A stretch of 64,000 nucleotides of DNA from Pyxidicoccus sp. MSG2 (GCF_026626705.1 NZ_JAPNKC010000001.1:6962001-7026000), one strand, 5' to 3'. Shown: positions 16,591 through 24,628, numbered from the stretch's first letter. The notes: generated by a model not told the origin, from the sequence alone. Numbers and translations: made by a program.

Positions 16591-17838
16591 ATGGGCACGC
16601 GCATTCTCGGGATGGTCCTCGCAGGGGGGCAGGGAACGCGGCTCGCGCCGCTCACACAGCGGCGCTCGAAGCCAGCGGTGCCCTTCGGGTCGAAGTTCCG
16701 CATCATCGACTTCGCCCTCAACAACTTCATCAACTCGGGCATCTACTCCATCTACGTCCTGACGCAGTTCAAGGCGCAGTCGCTGACGGAGCACATCCAA
16801 CGCGGGTGGCGCTTCGGCTCGGTGTTGCTGTCGGACTACTTCATCACGCTCGTGCCCGCGCAGATGTACCTGTACGAGGAGCTGGGGCCCGTCTGGTACC
16901 GGGGCACGGCGGACGCCATCTACCAGAACATGCACCTGGTGGAGAACCACCGGCCCGAGCACATGGCCATCTTCTCCGGCGACCACATCTACAAGATGAA
17001 CGTGGCGCACATGCTGGAGATGCACGAGGACATGCGCGCCGACATCACCATCGCCGCGTACCCCACTCCGCTCGCGGACGCGCACCGCTTCGGCGTGATG
17101 CAGGTGGACGAGCGTGGCCGGGTGACGGAGTTCCAGGAGAAGCCCAAGGATCCCAAGGCCATTCCGGGCCGGCCCGACACGGCGCTGGCCAGCATGGGCA
17201 ACTACATCTTCCGCAGCAAGGTGCTGGCGGAGCTGCTGGAGGTGGACGCGAAGACGGAGGGCTCGCAGCACGACTTCGGCAAGGACGTGCTGCCCCGAGC
17301 GCTGCGCGACGGCTACCACATCCAGACGTACGACTTCGCGAAGAACCCCATCCCCGGGCAGACGCGGCCCAACACGTACTGGCGCGACGTGGGGACGCTG
17401 GACGCGTACCACGAGGCGTCCATGGACCTGGTGTCCATCAACCCCGAGTTCGACATCTTCAACGCCGAGTGGCCGCTGCGCACCGCCAGCGAGTACAGCC
17501 CGCCAGCCAAGTTCGTCCACGAGTCGGGCGAGCGGGTGGGCCGCGCGCTCAACTCCATGGTGGCCGGAGGCTGCATCGTCTCCGGCGGCGTGGTGCGCGA
17601 GAGCATCCTCTTCCGCCGCGTGCGGGTGAACAGCTACGCGAAGGTGGAGCGCTCCGTCGTCTTCGACGAGGTGGACATCGGCCGTCACGCGCAGGTGAAG
17701 AACGCCATCATCGACAAGGGCGTGCGCGTACCGCCCAACGCGAAGATTGGCTTCGACCTGGAGGCCGACAAGGCCCGCGGCTTCACGGTGACGGACTCCG
17801 GCATCGTCGTGGTGCCCAAGGGCTACCGCTTCGAGTAG
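16591..17838 (+). CDS. glgC: Glucose-1-phosphate adenylyltransferase
   Basis: The protein has 415 residues. It makes ADP-glucose from glucose-1-phosphate and ATP, the committed step of glycogen synthesis. The nucleotidyltransferase start is Gly-Met-Val-Leu-Ala-Gly-Gly-Gln-Gly-Thr-Arg-Leu-Ala-Pro-Leu-Thr, followed by Lys-Pro-Ala-Val-Pro-Phe-Gly, Gly-Thr-Ala-Asp-Ala-Ile-Tyr-Gln-Asn, Phe-Ser-Gly-Asp-His-Ile-Tyr-Lys-Met and Phe-Gln-Glu-Lys-Pro. The C-terminal quarter is the left-handed beta-helix with Asn-Ala-Ile-Ile-Asp-Lys. The length is normal for the family. GGGAGGG lies 12-13 nt before the ATG, a little far. No other glycogen gene is in the window. Confidence 0.95.
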   Translation: MGTRILGMVLAGGQGTRLAPLTQRRSKPAVPFGSKFRIIDFALNNFINSGIYSIYVLTQFKAQSLTEHIQRGWRFGSVLLSDYFITLVPAQMYLYEELGPVWYRGTADAIYQNMHLVENHRPEHMAIFSGDHIYKMNVAHMLEMHEDMRADITIAAYPTPLADAHRFGVMQVDERGRVTEFQEKPKDPKAIPGRPDTALASMGNYIFRSKVLAELLEVDAKTEGSQHDFGKDVLPRALRDGYHIQTYDFAKNPIPGQTRPNTYWRDVGTLDAYHEASMDLVSINPEFDIFNAEWPLRTASEYSPPAKFVHESGERVGRALNSMVAGGCIVSGGVVRESILFRRVRVNSYAKVERSVVFDEVDIGRHAQVKNAIIDKGVRVPPNAKIGFDLEADKARGFTVTDSGIVVVPKGYRFE

Positions 17839-18084
17839 GCCGTGCTCGGCGTTCAACGCCTGTTCAGGCTTTGGGGTGCATTCCTTCAACGGGACTGTGC
17901 GTGCTGTCTGCCGTGTGACAGCGCCGTCCCGTCGACTTCTCGGGGCAGGGGCGCGAGTCTACCGTACGACAATGGCGCGGGGGGCGCGTCCGGCGGCGTT
18001 CATCCAGGCGCGAGGTGCCTCGCGTCGGGCCCGGCCTCCGGCTAAGCGTCAACCTGAGAGCGTCGCGAAGGACTCGAGAATTTC

Positions 18085-19170
18085 ATGCACAGCAGCGCAC
18101 CCGGCCAGGACACCCCGCCCTTCATCCGCGCGGTAGGTCGTGCCCTCCCTCCGCACTACGCCACGCAGGAACAGCTCATCGCGGCCTTCCGAGAGCTGTG
18201 GGCGAAGAAGCACTTCAACCTCGAGCGGCTCGAGGATTTGCACCGCGCGGTGCAGGTGGGGGGCCGCCACCTCGCGTTGCCGATTGAGGCGTATCCGCCG
18301 CTCACCACCTTCCAGCAGCGCAACGACGCCTGGATTCGCGAGGCCACGGCGCTGAGCGAAGCGGTGGTGCGCCAGGCGTTGGACAAGGCGGAGCTGACAC
18401 CTGGGGACGTGGACCACGTCTTCTTCGTCACGGTGACGGGCATTGCCACGCCCAGCATCGAGGCGCGGGTGGCCAACCGCGTGCGCTTCCGTGGCGACTT
18501 CAAGCGCACGCCCCTCTTCGGCCTGGGGTGCGTGGCGGGCGCGTCGGGAATCGCGCGGGCGGCGGACTACCTGCGCGCCTTCCCCACGCACACCGCGCTC
18601 GTCATCGCCACGGAGCTGTGCTCGCTGACGTTGCAGCGCGAGGACCTGTCCATTCCCAACATCATCGCCTCCGGCCTCTTCGGGGACGGCGCGGCGTGCG
18701 CGGTGCTGCGGGGCGGGGCGACGCCGGGCGCGAAGGGCCCGAGGGTGGTGGCCTCGCGCTCCGTCTTCTACCCGGACACCGAGCGCGTCATGGGCTGGGA
18801 CGTGGTGGACTCGGGCTTCAAGGTGGTGCTGTCGGCCAAGGTGCCGGTGCTGGTGAAGGACCACATCCGCGGCAACGTGGACGGCTTCCTCGCGGAGCAT
18901 GGCCTTGCGCGCAAGGACGTGCGGCACTGGGTGGCGCACACCGGCGGGCCCAAGGTGCTCAAGGCCTTCGAGGAGGCGCTGGAGCTGGAGGCGTCCACGC
19001 TGGAGCGCTCGTGGGCGTCGCTGCGCGAGGTGGGCAACCTTTCCTCCGCATCGGTACTCTTCGTGCTGGGGGAGACACTGGAGGACGCTGGGCCGCGCCC
19101 GGGCGACTGGGGTGTGATGATGGCCATGGGGCCGGGTTTCTGCGCGGAGATGGTGCTCTTGCGATGGTGA
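18085..19170 (+). CDS. Type III polyketide synthase (chalcone/stilbene synthase family)
   Basis: The protein has 361 residues. The Cys-His-Asn triad of type III PKS is complete: Cys149 (Gly-Leu-Gly-Cys-Val-Ala-Gly-Ala-Ser-Gly), His285 (Val-Ala-His-Thr-Gly-Gly-Pro-Lys) and Asn318 (Val-Gly-Asn-Leu-Ser-Ser-Ala-Ser). It would extend an acyl starter with malonyl-CoA and cyclise the product to a resorcinol or pyrone. It is the first gene of an overlapping operon with a methyltransferase, ACP, acyl-AMP ligase and FAD oxidoreductase, so the starter is probably a fatty acid handed over on the ACP. The 3' end overlaps the next gene by 7 nt. Confidence 0.93.
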   Translation: MHSSAPGQDTPPFIRAVGRALPPHYATQEQLIAAFRELWAKKHFNLERLEDLHRAVQVGGRHLALPIEAYPPLTTFQQRNDAWIREATALSEAVVRQALDKAELTPGDVDHVFFVTVTGIATPSIEARVANRVRFRGDFKRTPLFGLGCVAGASGIARAADYLRAFPTHTALVIATELCSLTLQREDLSIPNIIASGLFGDGAACAVLRGGATPGAKGPRVVASRSVFYPDTERVMGWDVVDSGFKVVLSAKVPVLVKDHIRGNVDGFLAEHGLARKDVRHWVAHTGGPKVLKAFEEALELEASTLERSWASLREVGNLSSASVLFVLGETLEDAGPRPGDWGVMMAMGPGFCAEMVLLRW

Positions 19171-19739
19171 CCTCCACCCAAGCCGTCTTCCTGGGCTTCA
19201 TGGCGCTGCTCGTGGTGGAGCGGCTGGTGGAGCTGGTGCTCTCCAAGCGCAACGCGGGACGGGCCTTCGCGCGGGGCGGCGTGGAGACGGGGCAGGGGCA
19301 CTACCGCTTCATGGTGGTGTTCCACACGCTGTTCCTGGTGGCGTGCGTGGCGGAGGTGCTCGTCCTGGAGTCGCCCTTCCCGGGCGTCTGGGGTTGGGCG
19401 GCGCTGGGCGGGGCGGTGGCGGCGCAGGCCTTGCGTTACTGGGCCATCGCGACGCTGGGAGACAGGTGGAACTCGCGCATCATCGTGGTGCCGGGGCTGC
19501 CGCCGGTGACGGGTGGGCCCTACCGCTTCCTGCGTCACCCCAACTACGTGGCGGTGGTGCTGGAGTTGGCGTGCGTGCCGCTCATCCACGGCGCGTGGCG
19601 GACGGCGCTGTTCTTCTCGGTGGGAAACGCGGCGCTGCTCTTCGTGCGGATTCGCGCGGAGGAGGCGGCGCTCGGCGACGCGTACGCGCGGGAGTTCGCC
19701 CACCGTCCCCGCTTCATCCCGGAGGTGCCCCGTGACTGA
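19164..19739 (+). CDS. Isoprenylcysteine carboxyl methyltransferase-family membrane methyltransferase
   Basis: The protein has 191 residues and overlaps the PKS by 7 nt. Several membrane helices are followed by the ICMT signature: Pro-Tyr-Arg-Phe-Leu-Arg-His-Pro-Asn-Tyr-Val-Ala-Val-Val-Leu-Glu and Arg-Ile-Arg-Ala-Glu-Glu-Ala-Ala-Leu. In type III PKS operons of other bacteria (for example srsB in Streptomyces), proteins of this family O-methylate the phenolic or pyrone product rather than a prenylated protein. That is the likely role here by analogy. It would act at the inner membrane, matching a lipid product. Confidence 0.88.
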   Translation: MVTSTQAVFLGFMALLVVERLVELVLSKRNAGRAFARGGVETGQGHYRFMVVFHTLFLVACVAEVLVLESPFPGVWGWAALGGAVAAQALRYWAIATLGDRWNSRIIVVPGLPPVTGGPYRFLRHPNYVAVVLELACVPLIHGAWRTALFFSVGNAALLFVRIRAEEAALGDAYAREFAHRPRFIPEVPRD

Positions 19740-20019
19740 GTCCGAACTGGAAGTGCTGGCGGAGATTCGCCGCATCGCCGCCGACGAGCTGGAATGGAAG
19801 GGCGCGGTGGAGCCGGGACATGACCTCCTGAAGGACATGCAGTTGGACAGCCTGGGGCTGACGGTGCTGGCGGTGGGGCTGGAGAACCGCTTCCGCATCC
19901 GCCTGTCCGAAGAGGACGCGCAGGAGGTGCGCACGGTAGGGGACCTGGCGAAGCTGGTGGCACAGCGGGCCGCGGCGTCCGGAGCACCGGCCCCTCGGGG
20001 CACGGAGGTGCGCTCGTGA
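19732..20019 (+). CDS. Acyl carrier protein
   Basis: The protein has 95 residues, with a GTG start preceded by GGAGG and an 8-nt overlap with the methyltransferase gene. Asp-Met-Gln-Leu-Asp-Ser40-Leu-Gly-Leu-Thr is the 4'-phosphopantetheine attachment site; the helical pattern and length are normal for an ACP, with a Pro/Ala-rich tail. It sits directly before a fatty acyl-AMP ligase, which would load it with a fatty acid from the AMP ester. It then probably donates that acyl chain to the type III PKS. The stop overlaps the ligase start by 4 nt. Confidence 0.92.
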   Translation: MTESELEVLAEIRRIAADELEWKGAVEPGHDLLKDMQLDSLGLTVLAVGLENRFRIRLSEEDAQEVRTVGDLAKLVAQRAAASGAPAPRGTEVRS

Positions 20020-21863
20020 CGGGGGTGGGCCCTGAAGCCGCGCGGGTGAAGGGCGCGGGCCCTGAAGCTGCGCACGTGACGGGAGCAAACGCCGGAGGCA
20101 CATCCGTGAAGGGAGCGGCCCTGCCAGCGCTGAAGCACCCGACGGTGACTGCGATGCTCGCGGCCACGGCGCGCACCACGTCGCACGGGCTGACCTTCGT
20201 GGACGCGGGCGAGCGGGAAGTGGCCGTGCCATGGGCGGAGGTGTACCGCCGCGCCCGGCGCACGGCGGCGGGGCTGGCGCGGCTGGGCGTGCGCGAGGGC
20301 GAGCGGGTGGCGCTGCTGTTGCCCACCTCGCCGGGCTTCATGGACGCGTACTTCGGCACGCTGCTGGCGGGAGCGGTGCCGGTGCCGCTCTATCCGCCGG
20401 TGCGGCTGGGGCGGCTGGAGGAGTACCACCGGACCACGGCGCGCATGCTCCAGGTGACGGGGGCGGCGGCGGTGCTGACGGACTCGCGGGTGCGGCTGCT
20501 GCTGGGGCCGAGCGTGGAGCGGGCCCGTCCGCGCCTGGGCTGTCACACCGTGGACGAGGTGTCGCGCGGGGACGAGGAATGGGAGGCGCCGGTGCGTCCG
20601 GAGGGGCTGGGGCTCATCCAGTTCTCTTCGGGCTCCACGGTGGACCCGAAGCCGGTGGCGCTGACGCACGGGGCGCTGATGTCGCAGGTGGCGGCGCTGG
20701 AGGTGGCCATGCCGCTGCGGCCGGGGACTCCGCCGGTGGGCGTGAGCTGGCTGCCGCTGTACCACGACATGGGGCTCATCGGCTGTGTGCTGTCGGCGCT
20801 GTACTACCCGGGCAACCTGGTGCTGATTCCGCCGGAGGTCTTCCTGGCACGGCCCGCGCTGTGGCTGCGCGCGCTGTCGAGGCACAAGGGCTTCATCTCG
20901 CCCGCGCCCAACTTCGCGTATGGCCTGTGCCTGAAGCGGGTGAAGGACGAGGACATGCAGGGCATGGACCTGTCCTCCTGGAAGCACGCGCTCAACGGCG
21001 CGGAGCCGGTGTCGTCGGACACGCTGCGCCGCTTCGCGCAGCGCTTCGAGCGGTGGGGCTTCTCCGCGCGGGCGCTGCGGCCGGTGTACGGGCTGTCGGA
21101 GGCGTCGCTGGCGGTGACCTTCCCGCCGGAGGGCCGGGGCCCGCGCTCGCTGGGCGTGGACGCCGGGGTGCTGGCGCGCGAGGCGCGGGTGGAGGTGGGG
21201 ACGCGGGAGCTGGTGAGCGTGGGCGCGCCGGTGGCGGGCTTCGAGGTGGAGGTGCGCGACGCGGCGGGTGGGGTGCTGCCGGAGAAGCGGGTGGGGCGTG
21301 TCTTCGCGCGCGGGCCGTCGTTGATGTCGGGCTACTACGGCGACACGGAGGCGACGGGTCGGGCGCTGTCGGCGGAGGGCTGGCTGGACACGGGAGACCT
21401 GGGCTTCCTGGCGGACGGGGAGCTGTACCTCACGGGCCGGGCGAAGGACGTGGTCATCATCCGGGGGGCCAACCACGCGCCGCAGGCGTTCGAGGAGCCG
21501 CTTCAGGCGGTGGACGGCGTGCGCACGGGCTGCGCGGTGGCGCTGGGCTTCACGCCGGAGGGCGGAGAGGACGAGGCGCTGCTCATCCTCGCGGAGCGGG
21601 CGGGGCCGGGGGCGGGTGAAGAGGTGGAGGAGCGCATCCGCGCGGCGGTGGTGGAGGCCACGGGCGTGCGGCCGCACACGGTGCGGCTACTGGAGCCGGG
21701 GACGCTGCCGCGCACGTCGAGCGGCAAGCTGCGCCGGGCGGAGGCGCTGCGGCGCTATCTGGCCGGAGAGCTGGCGCCGCCGAAGAAGGTGGGCATGGTC
21801 GGCATGGCGGTGGAGATGGCGAAGAGCGCCATCGCCATGGCGAGGGCGGAGCACGATACGTGA
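20016..21863 (+). CDS. Fatty acyl-AMP ligase (FAAL)
   Basis: The protein has 615 residues; the GTG start overlaps the ACP stop (GTGA). After a low-complexity N-terminus with two copies of Gly-Pro-Glu-Ala-Ala, the adenylating core shows Phe-Ser-Ser-Gly-Ser-Thr-Val-Asp-Pro-Lys-Pro-Val (ATP loop), Trp-Leu-Pro-Leu-Tyr-His-Asp-Met-Gly-Leu, Tyr-Gly-Leu-Ser-Glu-Ala, Asp-Thr-Gly-Asp-Leu-Gly and Gly-Arg-Ala-Lys-Asp-Val-Val-Ile-Ile-Arg-Gly-Ala-Asn-His, the FAAL form. The C-terminal Lys is in Thr-Ser-Ser-Gly-Lys-Leu. It activates a fatty acid as acyl-AMP for transfer to the adjacent ACP. Confidence 0.93.
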   Translation: MTGVGPEAARVKGAGPEAAHVTGANAGGTSVKGAALPALKHPTVTAMLAATARTTSHGLTFVDAGEREVAVPWAEVYRRARRTAAGLARLGVREGERVALLLPTSPGFMDAYFGTLLAGAVPVPLYPPVRLGRLEEYHRTTARMLQVTGAAAVLTDSRVRLLLGPSVERARPRLGCHTVDEVSRGDEEWEAPVRPEGLGLIQFSSGSTVDPKPVALTHGALMSQVAALEVAMPLRPGTPPVGVSWLPLYHDMGLIGCVLSALYYPGNLVLIPPEVFLARPALWLRALSRHKGFISPAPNFAYGLCLKRVKDEDMQGMDLSSWKHALNGAEPVSSDTLRRFAQRFERWGFSARALRPVYGLSEASLAVTFPPEGRGPRSLGVDAGVLAREARVEVGTRELVSVGAPVAGFEVEVRDAAGGVLPEKRVGRVFARGPSLMSGYYGDTEATGRALSAEGWLDTGDLGFLADGELYLTGRAKDVVIIRGANHAPQAFEEPLQAVDGVRTGCAVALGFTPEGGEDEALLILAERAGPGAGEEVEERIRAAVVEATGVRPHTVRLLEPGTLPRTSSGKLRRAEALRRYLAGELAPPKKVGMVGMAVEMAKSAIAMARAEHDT

Positions 21864-23452
21864 GTCGGGGTACGGCTGATTCCGGACGCGGTAGACCCCG
21901 GCGCTCCGCCCCATCCCTCGGGGAGGAGGTCTCGCGGAATGAACGTTCCTTCCACCGCCATCGGCCGCCGGAGGGCCTCCGCGTCCGAGTGGACTCGCGG
22001 AATGAACGTTCCTTCCACCGCCATCGGCCGCCGGAGGGGCTCCGCGTCCGAGTGGACTCGCGGAATGAACGTTCCTTCCACCGCCACCGGCCGCCGGGGG
22101 GCCTCCGCGTCGGAGTGGACTCGCGGAATGAACGTTCCTTCCACCGCCACCGGCCGCCGAGGAGGCTCCGCGTCCGAGTGGACTCGCGGAATGAATGTTC
22201 CTTCCACCGCCACCGGCCGCCGAGGAGGCTCCGCGTCCGAGTGGACTCGCGGAATGAATGTTCCTTCCACCGCCATCGGCCGCCGGGGGGGCCGCGCGTC
22301 CTGGAGGGCTCACGGAATGAACGCTCCTTCCGCTGTAACTGGCCACCGGGGTGCACTTCACGCCGTGCGGTCTGCCTCCGCGTCTTGGAGGACTGGCGGA
22401 ATGAACGTTCCTTCCGCTGCAACCGGCCGCCGGGGAGCCCCCGCGTCATGGATCGCTCGTGGAATGAACGTTCCTTCCGCCGCTGCCGGCCGCCGGGGTG
22501 CGCCCGCGTCCTGGCGGAGGGCTTGCGGAATGAACGTTCCTTCCGCCGCTGCCGGCCGCCGGGGTGCGCCCGCGTCCTGGCGGAGGGCTTGCGGAATGAA
22601 CGTTCCTTCCGCCGCTGTCGGCCGCCGGGGTGCGCCCGCGTCCTGGCGGAGGGCTTGCGGAATGAACGTTCCTTCCGCTGCAACCGGCCGCCGGGGAGCC
22701 CCCGCGTCATGGATCGCTCGTGGAATGAACGTTCCTTCCGCCGCTGCCGGCCGCCGGGGTGCGCCCGCGTCCTGGCGGAGGGCTTGCGGAATGAACGTTC
22801 CTTCCGCCGCTGCCGGCCGCCGGGGTGCGCCCGCGTCCTGGCGGAAGGCTTGCGGAATGAACATTCCTTCCGCCGCTGCCGGCCGCCGGGGTGCGCCCGC
22901 GTCCTGGCGGAGGGCTTGCGGAATGAACGTTCCTTCCGCCGCTGTCGGCTGCCGGGGTGCGCCCGCGTCCTGGCGGAGGGCTTGCGGAATGAACGTTCCT
23001 TCCGCCGCTGCCGGCCGCCGGGGTGCGCCCGCGTCCTGGCGGAGGGCTTGCGGAATGAACATTCCTTCCGCCGCTGCCGGCCGCCGGGGTGCACCCGCGT
23101 CCTGGATTGCTCGTGGAATGAACGTTCCTTCCGCCGTTGTCGGCTGCCGGGGTGCACCCGCGTCCTGGATTGCTCGTGGAATGAACGCTCCTTCCGCCGC
23201 TGCTGGCTGCCGGGGGGCGCCCGCGTCCTGGATCGCTCGTGGCATGAACGTTCCTTCCACCGCCACCGGCCGCCAGGGTGCACCTCACGCCGTGCGGGCC
23301 GCTCCCGTGTCCTGAATGAGTCGCCGAGCCGCGCGCGATGCTTCGGTGACGGCGCGGGCGCACCGCGCGGCTCGAGGCGGCGCGAGGTGCGCATGCCCAT
23401 GGGGTTCGCACCAGGCACGTCGGTCGCCGCGGAACGGGAGCGAGCCACGTGA
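21860..23452 (+). CDS. Uncertain: open frame through the repeat array, Arg-rich repeat protein of 530 residues
   Basis: This frame starts at a GTG overlapping the FAAL stop by 4 nt (GTGA) and ends in a TGA overlapping the next gene's GTG by 4 nt. It reads through all 21 repeats because every period (63, 66 or 84 bp) is a multiple of three. A typical unit is NERSFRRCRPPGCARVLAEG, so the product would be very basic with paired Cys. In a consensus 66-bp unit 19 of 22 third positions are G or C, but one antisense frame scores the same, so composition does not decide. No known domain or signal peptide is seen. It may be a real coupled gene or only a frame kept open by a GC-rich repeat. Confidence 0.35.
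   Translation: MSRGTADSGRGRPRRSAPSLGEEVSRNERSFHRHRPPEGLRVRVDSRNERSFHRHRPPEGLRVRVDSRNERSFHRHRPPGGLRVGVDSRNERSFHRHRPPRRLRVRVDSRNECSFHRHRPPRRLRVRVDSRNECSFHRHRPPGGPRVLEGSRNERSFRCNWPPGCTSRRAVCLRVLEDWRNERSFRCNRPPGSPRVMDRSWNERSFRRCRPPGCARVLAEGLRNERSFRRCRPPGCARVLAEGLRNERSFRRCRPPGCARVLAEGLRNERSFRCNRPPGSPRVMDRSWNERSFRRCRPPGCARVLAEGLRNERSFRRCRPPGCARVLAEGLRNEHSFRRCRPPGCARVLAEGLRNERSFRRCRLPGCARVLAEGLRNERSFRRCRPPGCARVLAEGLRNEHSFRRCRPPGCTRVLDCSWNERSFRRCRLPGCTRVLDCSWNERSFRRCWLPGGARVLDRSWHERSFHRHRPPGCTSRRAGRSRVLNESPSRARCFGDGAGAPRGSRRREVRMPMGFAPGTSVAAERERAT
21936..23298. repeat. Tandem array, 21 copies of a 63-84-bp unit built on GGAATGAACGTTCCTTCC
   Basis: Copies of the 18-bp near-palindrome start at 21936, 21999, 22062, 22125, 22188, 22251, 22314, 22398, 22461, 22527, 22593, 22659, 22722, 22788, 22854, 22920, 22986, 23052, 23115, 23178 and 23241. 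Most are exact; variants include GAATGTTC at 22188 and 22251, GAACGCTC at 22314 and 23178, GAACATTC at 22854 and 23052, and a G-to-C-type change (GGCATG) at 23241. The sequence between copies is conserved (GCCGGCCGCCGGGG, then a CGCGTCCTGG-like block). Blocks of 63+66+66+66 bp recur, so larger segments were duplicated. The 84-bp unit at 22314 and the last copy share an extra block. The array fills the whole FAAL-oxidoreductase gap. Confidence 0.97.
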
Positions 23453-24546
23453 AGCGGTACGACGTCGCAGTGGTAGGCGGAGGGCCGGCCGGACTGGCCG
23501 TGGCCATCACCACCACCGCGCGCGGGCTGAACACGGTGGTGCTGGAGCGAGCGACGGTGCCCGCCGACAAGGCCTGCGGCGAGGGACTGATGCCCCCGGC
23601 GCTCGCGGTGCTGGACCGGCTCGGCGCGCTGGCGCTGCTGGACCGCCGCGAGAGCGCGCCCTTCGTGGGCATCCGCTATGTGCAGGAGGACGGCTCCACG
23701 GTGGAAGGGCTGCTGCCCGGAGCCGGAGGGCTCGGCGTGCGGCGAGTGGCCCTGGCCTCCGCCCTGGTGGCCAGAGCCCGTGACGTCGGCGTGGAGCTCC
23801 GCGAGCGCACCCAGGTGCTGTCCCATCGCCGCACCAGCGAAGGCATGACCCTGGAGACCGGCGACGGCCCGGTGGAAGCACGGATGCTGGTGGCGGCAGA
23901 CGGGCTCGGCTCACCGCTGAGGCGCGCGGAGGGCCTCGACGTGGAGTCCTCGGGCCCGAGGCGCTTCGGCCTGCGCCGACACTTCCAACTGGAGCCGTGG
24001 ACGCCGTACGTGGAGGTGCACTTCGCGGACGGTGTGGAAGCGTACGTCACCCCCGCGGGAGCCCGGCGCGTGGGCCTCGCCTTCCTCTGGGAGGACGGCG
24101 TCGTTGAAGGACGCGTGGGCTTCGAAACACTGCTCGCGCGCTTCCCCCGCCTCTCCGAGCGGCTGACAGGCGTGGAGCCAGACTCCCAGGTGCGAGGCGC
24201 GGGTCCCCTGGCACGCGTGGCCCGAGCCCGAGTGGCGGACCGCTTCGCGCTGGTGGGAGACGCGGCGGGCTACGTAGACGCGCTGACAGGGGAGGGGCTC
24301 TCCCTGGCCTTCGCCTGCGCGGAGTCGCTGGGCACGCTGCTCCCCGACGCACTGGCGAAGGGCGCGACGGCGGACACCCTGCGCCCCTACGAGGCCTGCT
24401 TCCAGCGCGTGTTCCGCAAGTACGCGTGGACGACGCACGCACTGCTCATGCTGGCCCGCCGCCCCCGGCTGCGCCGCCCCGTGGTTCGCCTGCTCTCGAA
24501 GGCGCCCTGGCTCTTCGAGCGCATCCTCCACGCCGTCGTGGCGTGA
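23449..24546 (+). CDS. FAD-dependent oxidoreductase (geranylgeranyl reductase/monooxygenase type)
   Basis: The protein has 365 residues, GTG start with GGGAG about 8 nt upstream. The FAD-binding fold begins Tyr-Asp-Val-Ala-Val-Val-Gly-Gly-Gly-Pro-Ala-Gly-Leu (residues 4-16), with Leu-Glu-Arg ending the second strand, Ala-Ala-Asp-Gly-Leu-Gly-Ser-Pro-Leu-Arg in the middle and Phe-Ala-Leu-Val-Gly-Asp-Ala-Ala-Gly-Tyr-Val-Asp as the second FAD motif. The family includes reductases of isoprenoid chains and aromatic hydroxylases. In type III PKS operons a flavin enzyme hydroxylates the ring (srsC in Streptomyces), which fits here. It is separated from FAAL by the repeat array but otherwise looks co-transcribed. 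Confidence 0.88.
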   Translation: MKRYDVAVVGGGPAGLAVAITTTARGLNTVVLERATVPADKACGEGLMPPALAVLDRLGALALLDRRESAPFVGIRYVQEDGSTVEGLLPGAGGLGVRRVALASALVARARDVGVELRERTQVLSHRRTSEGMTLETGDGPVEARMLVAADGLGSPLRRAEGLDVESSGPRRFGLRRHFQLEPWTPYVEVHFADGVEAYVTPAGARRVGLAFLWEDGVVEGRVGFETLLARFPRLSERLTGVEPDSQVRGAGPLARVARARVADRFALVGDAAGYVDALTGEGLSLAFACAESLGTLLPDALAKGATADTLRPYEACFQRVFRKYAWTTHALLMLARRPRLRRPVVRLLSKAPWLFERILHAVVA

Positions 24547-24611
24547 TTCCCAACCCCCGCTGACACAGTCGCCGCCGCGCGTGGACCTCCAGTCCACTGC
24601 GCTGCAGTGAC

Positions 24612-24628
24612 GTTGCCTGCCAGGCAAC
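24612..24628. promoter_or_regulatory. Perfect 17-bp palindrome, candidate operator
   Basis: GTTGCCTG (24612-24619) and CAGGCAAC (24621-24628) are perfect complements around a single C. The site lies in the 199-bp gap upstream of the foldase/giant-protein operon, 118 bp before its start. A second small inverted repeat, GTGGAC/GTCCAC, is at 24581-24597. Symmetry and place suggest a dimeric regulator site, but no matching regulator is known. Confidence 0.4.

Noticed and set aside
21936..23298. Possible CRISPR array
   Set aside because: The sequence between the 18-mers is itself conserved from unit to unit, so there are no unique spacers, and no cas gene is nearby.
21936..23298. Resemblance of GAA-x-GAACGTTC to eukaryotic heat-shock elements
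   Set aside because: GAAnnTTC is a short motif and bacteria do not use that factor; the similarity is coincidental.
21583..23826. A 747-codon open frame on the minus strand covering the repeat array
   Set aside because: It runs deep into the coding parts of both flanking plus-strand genes, and its openness follows from the same in-frame GC-rich repeats. It has no ribosome site or domain.
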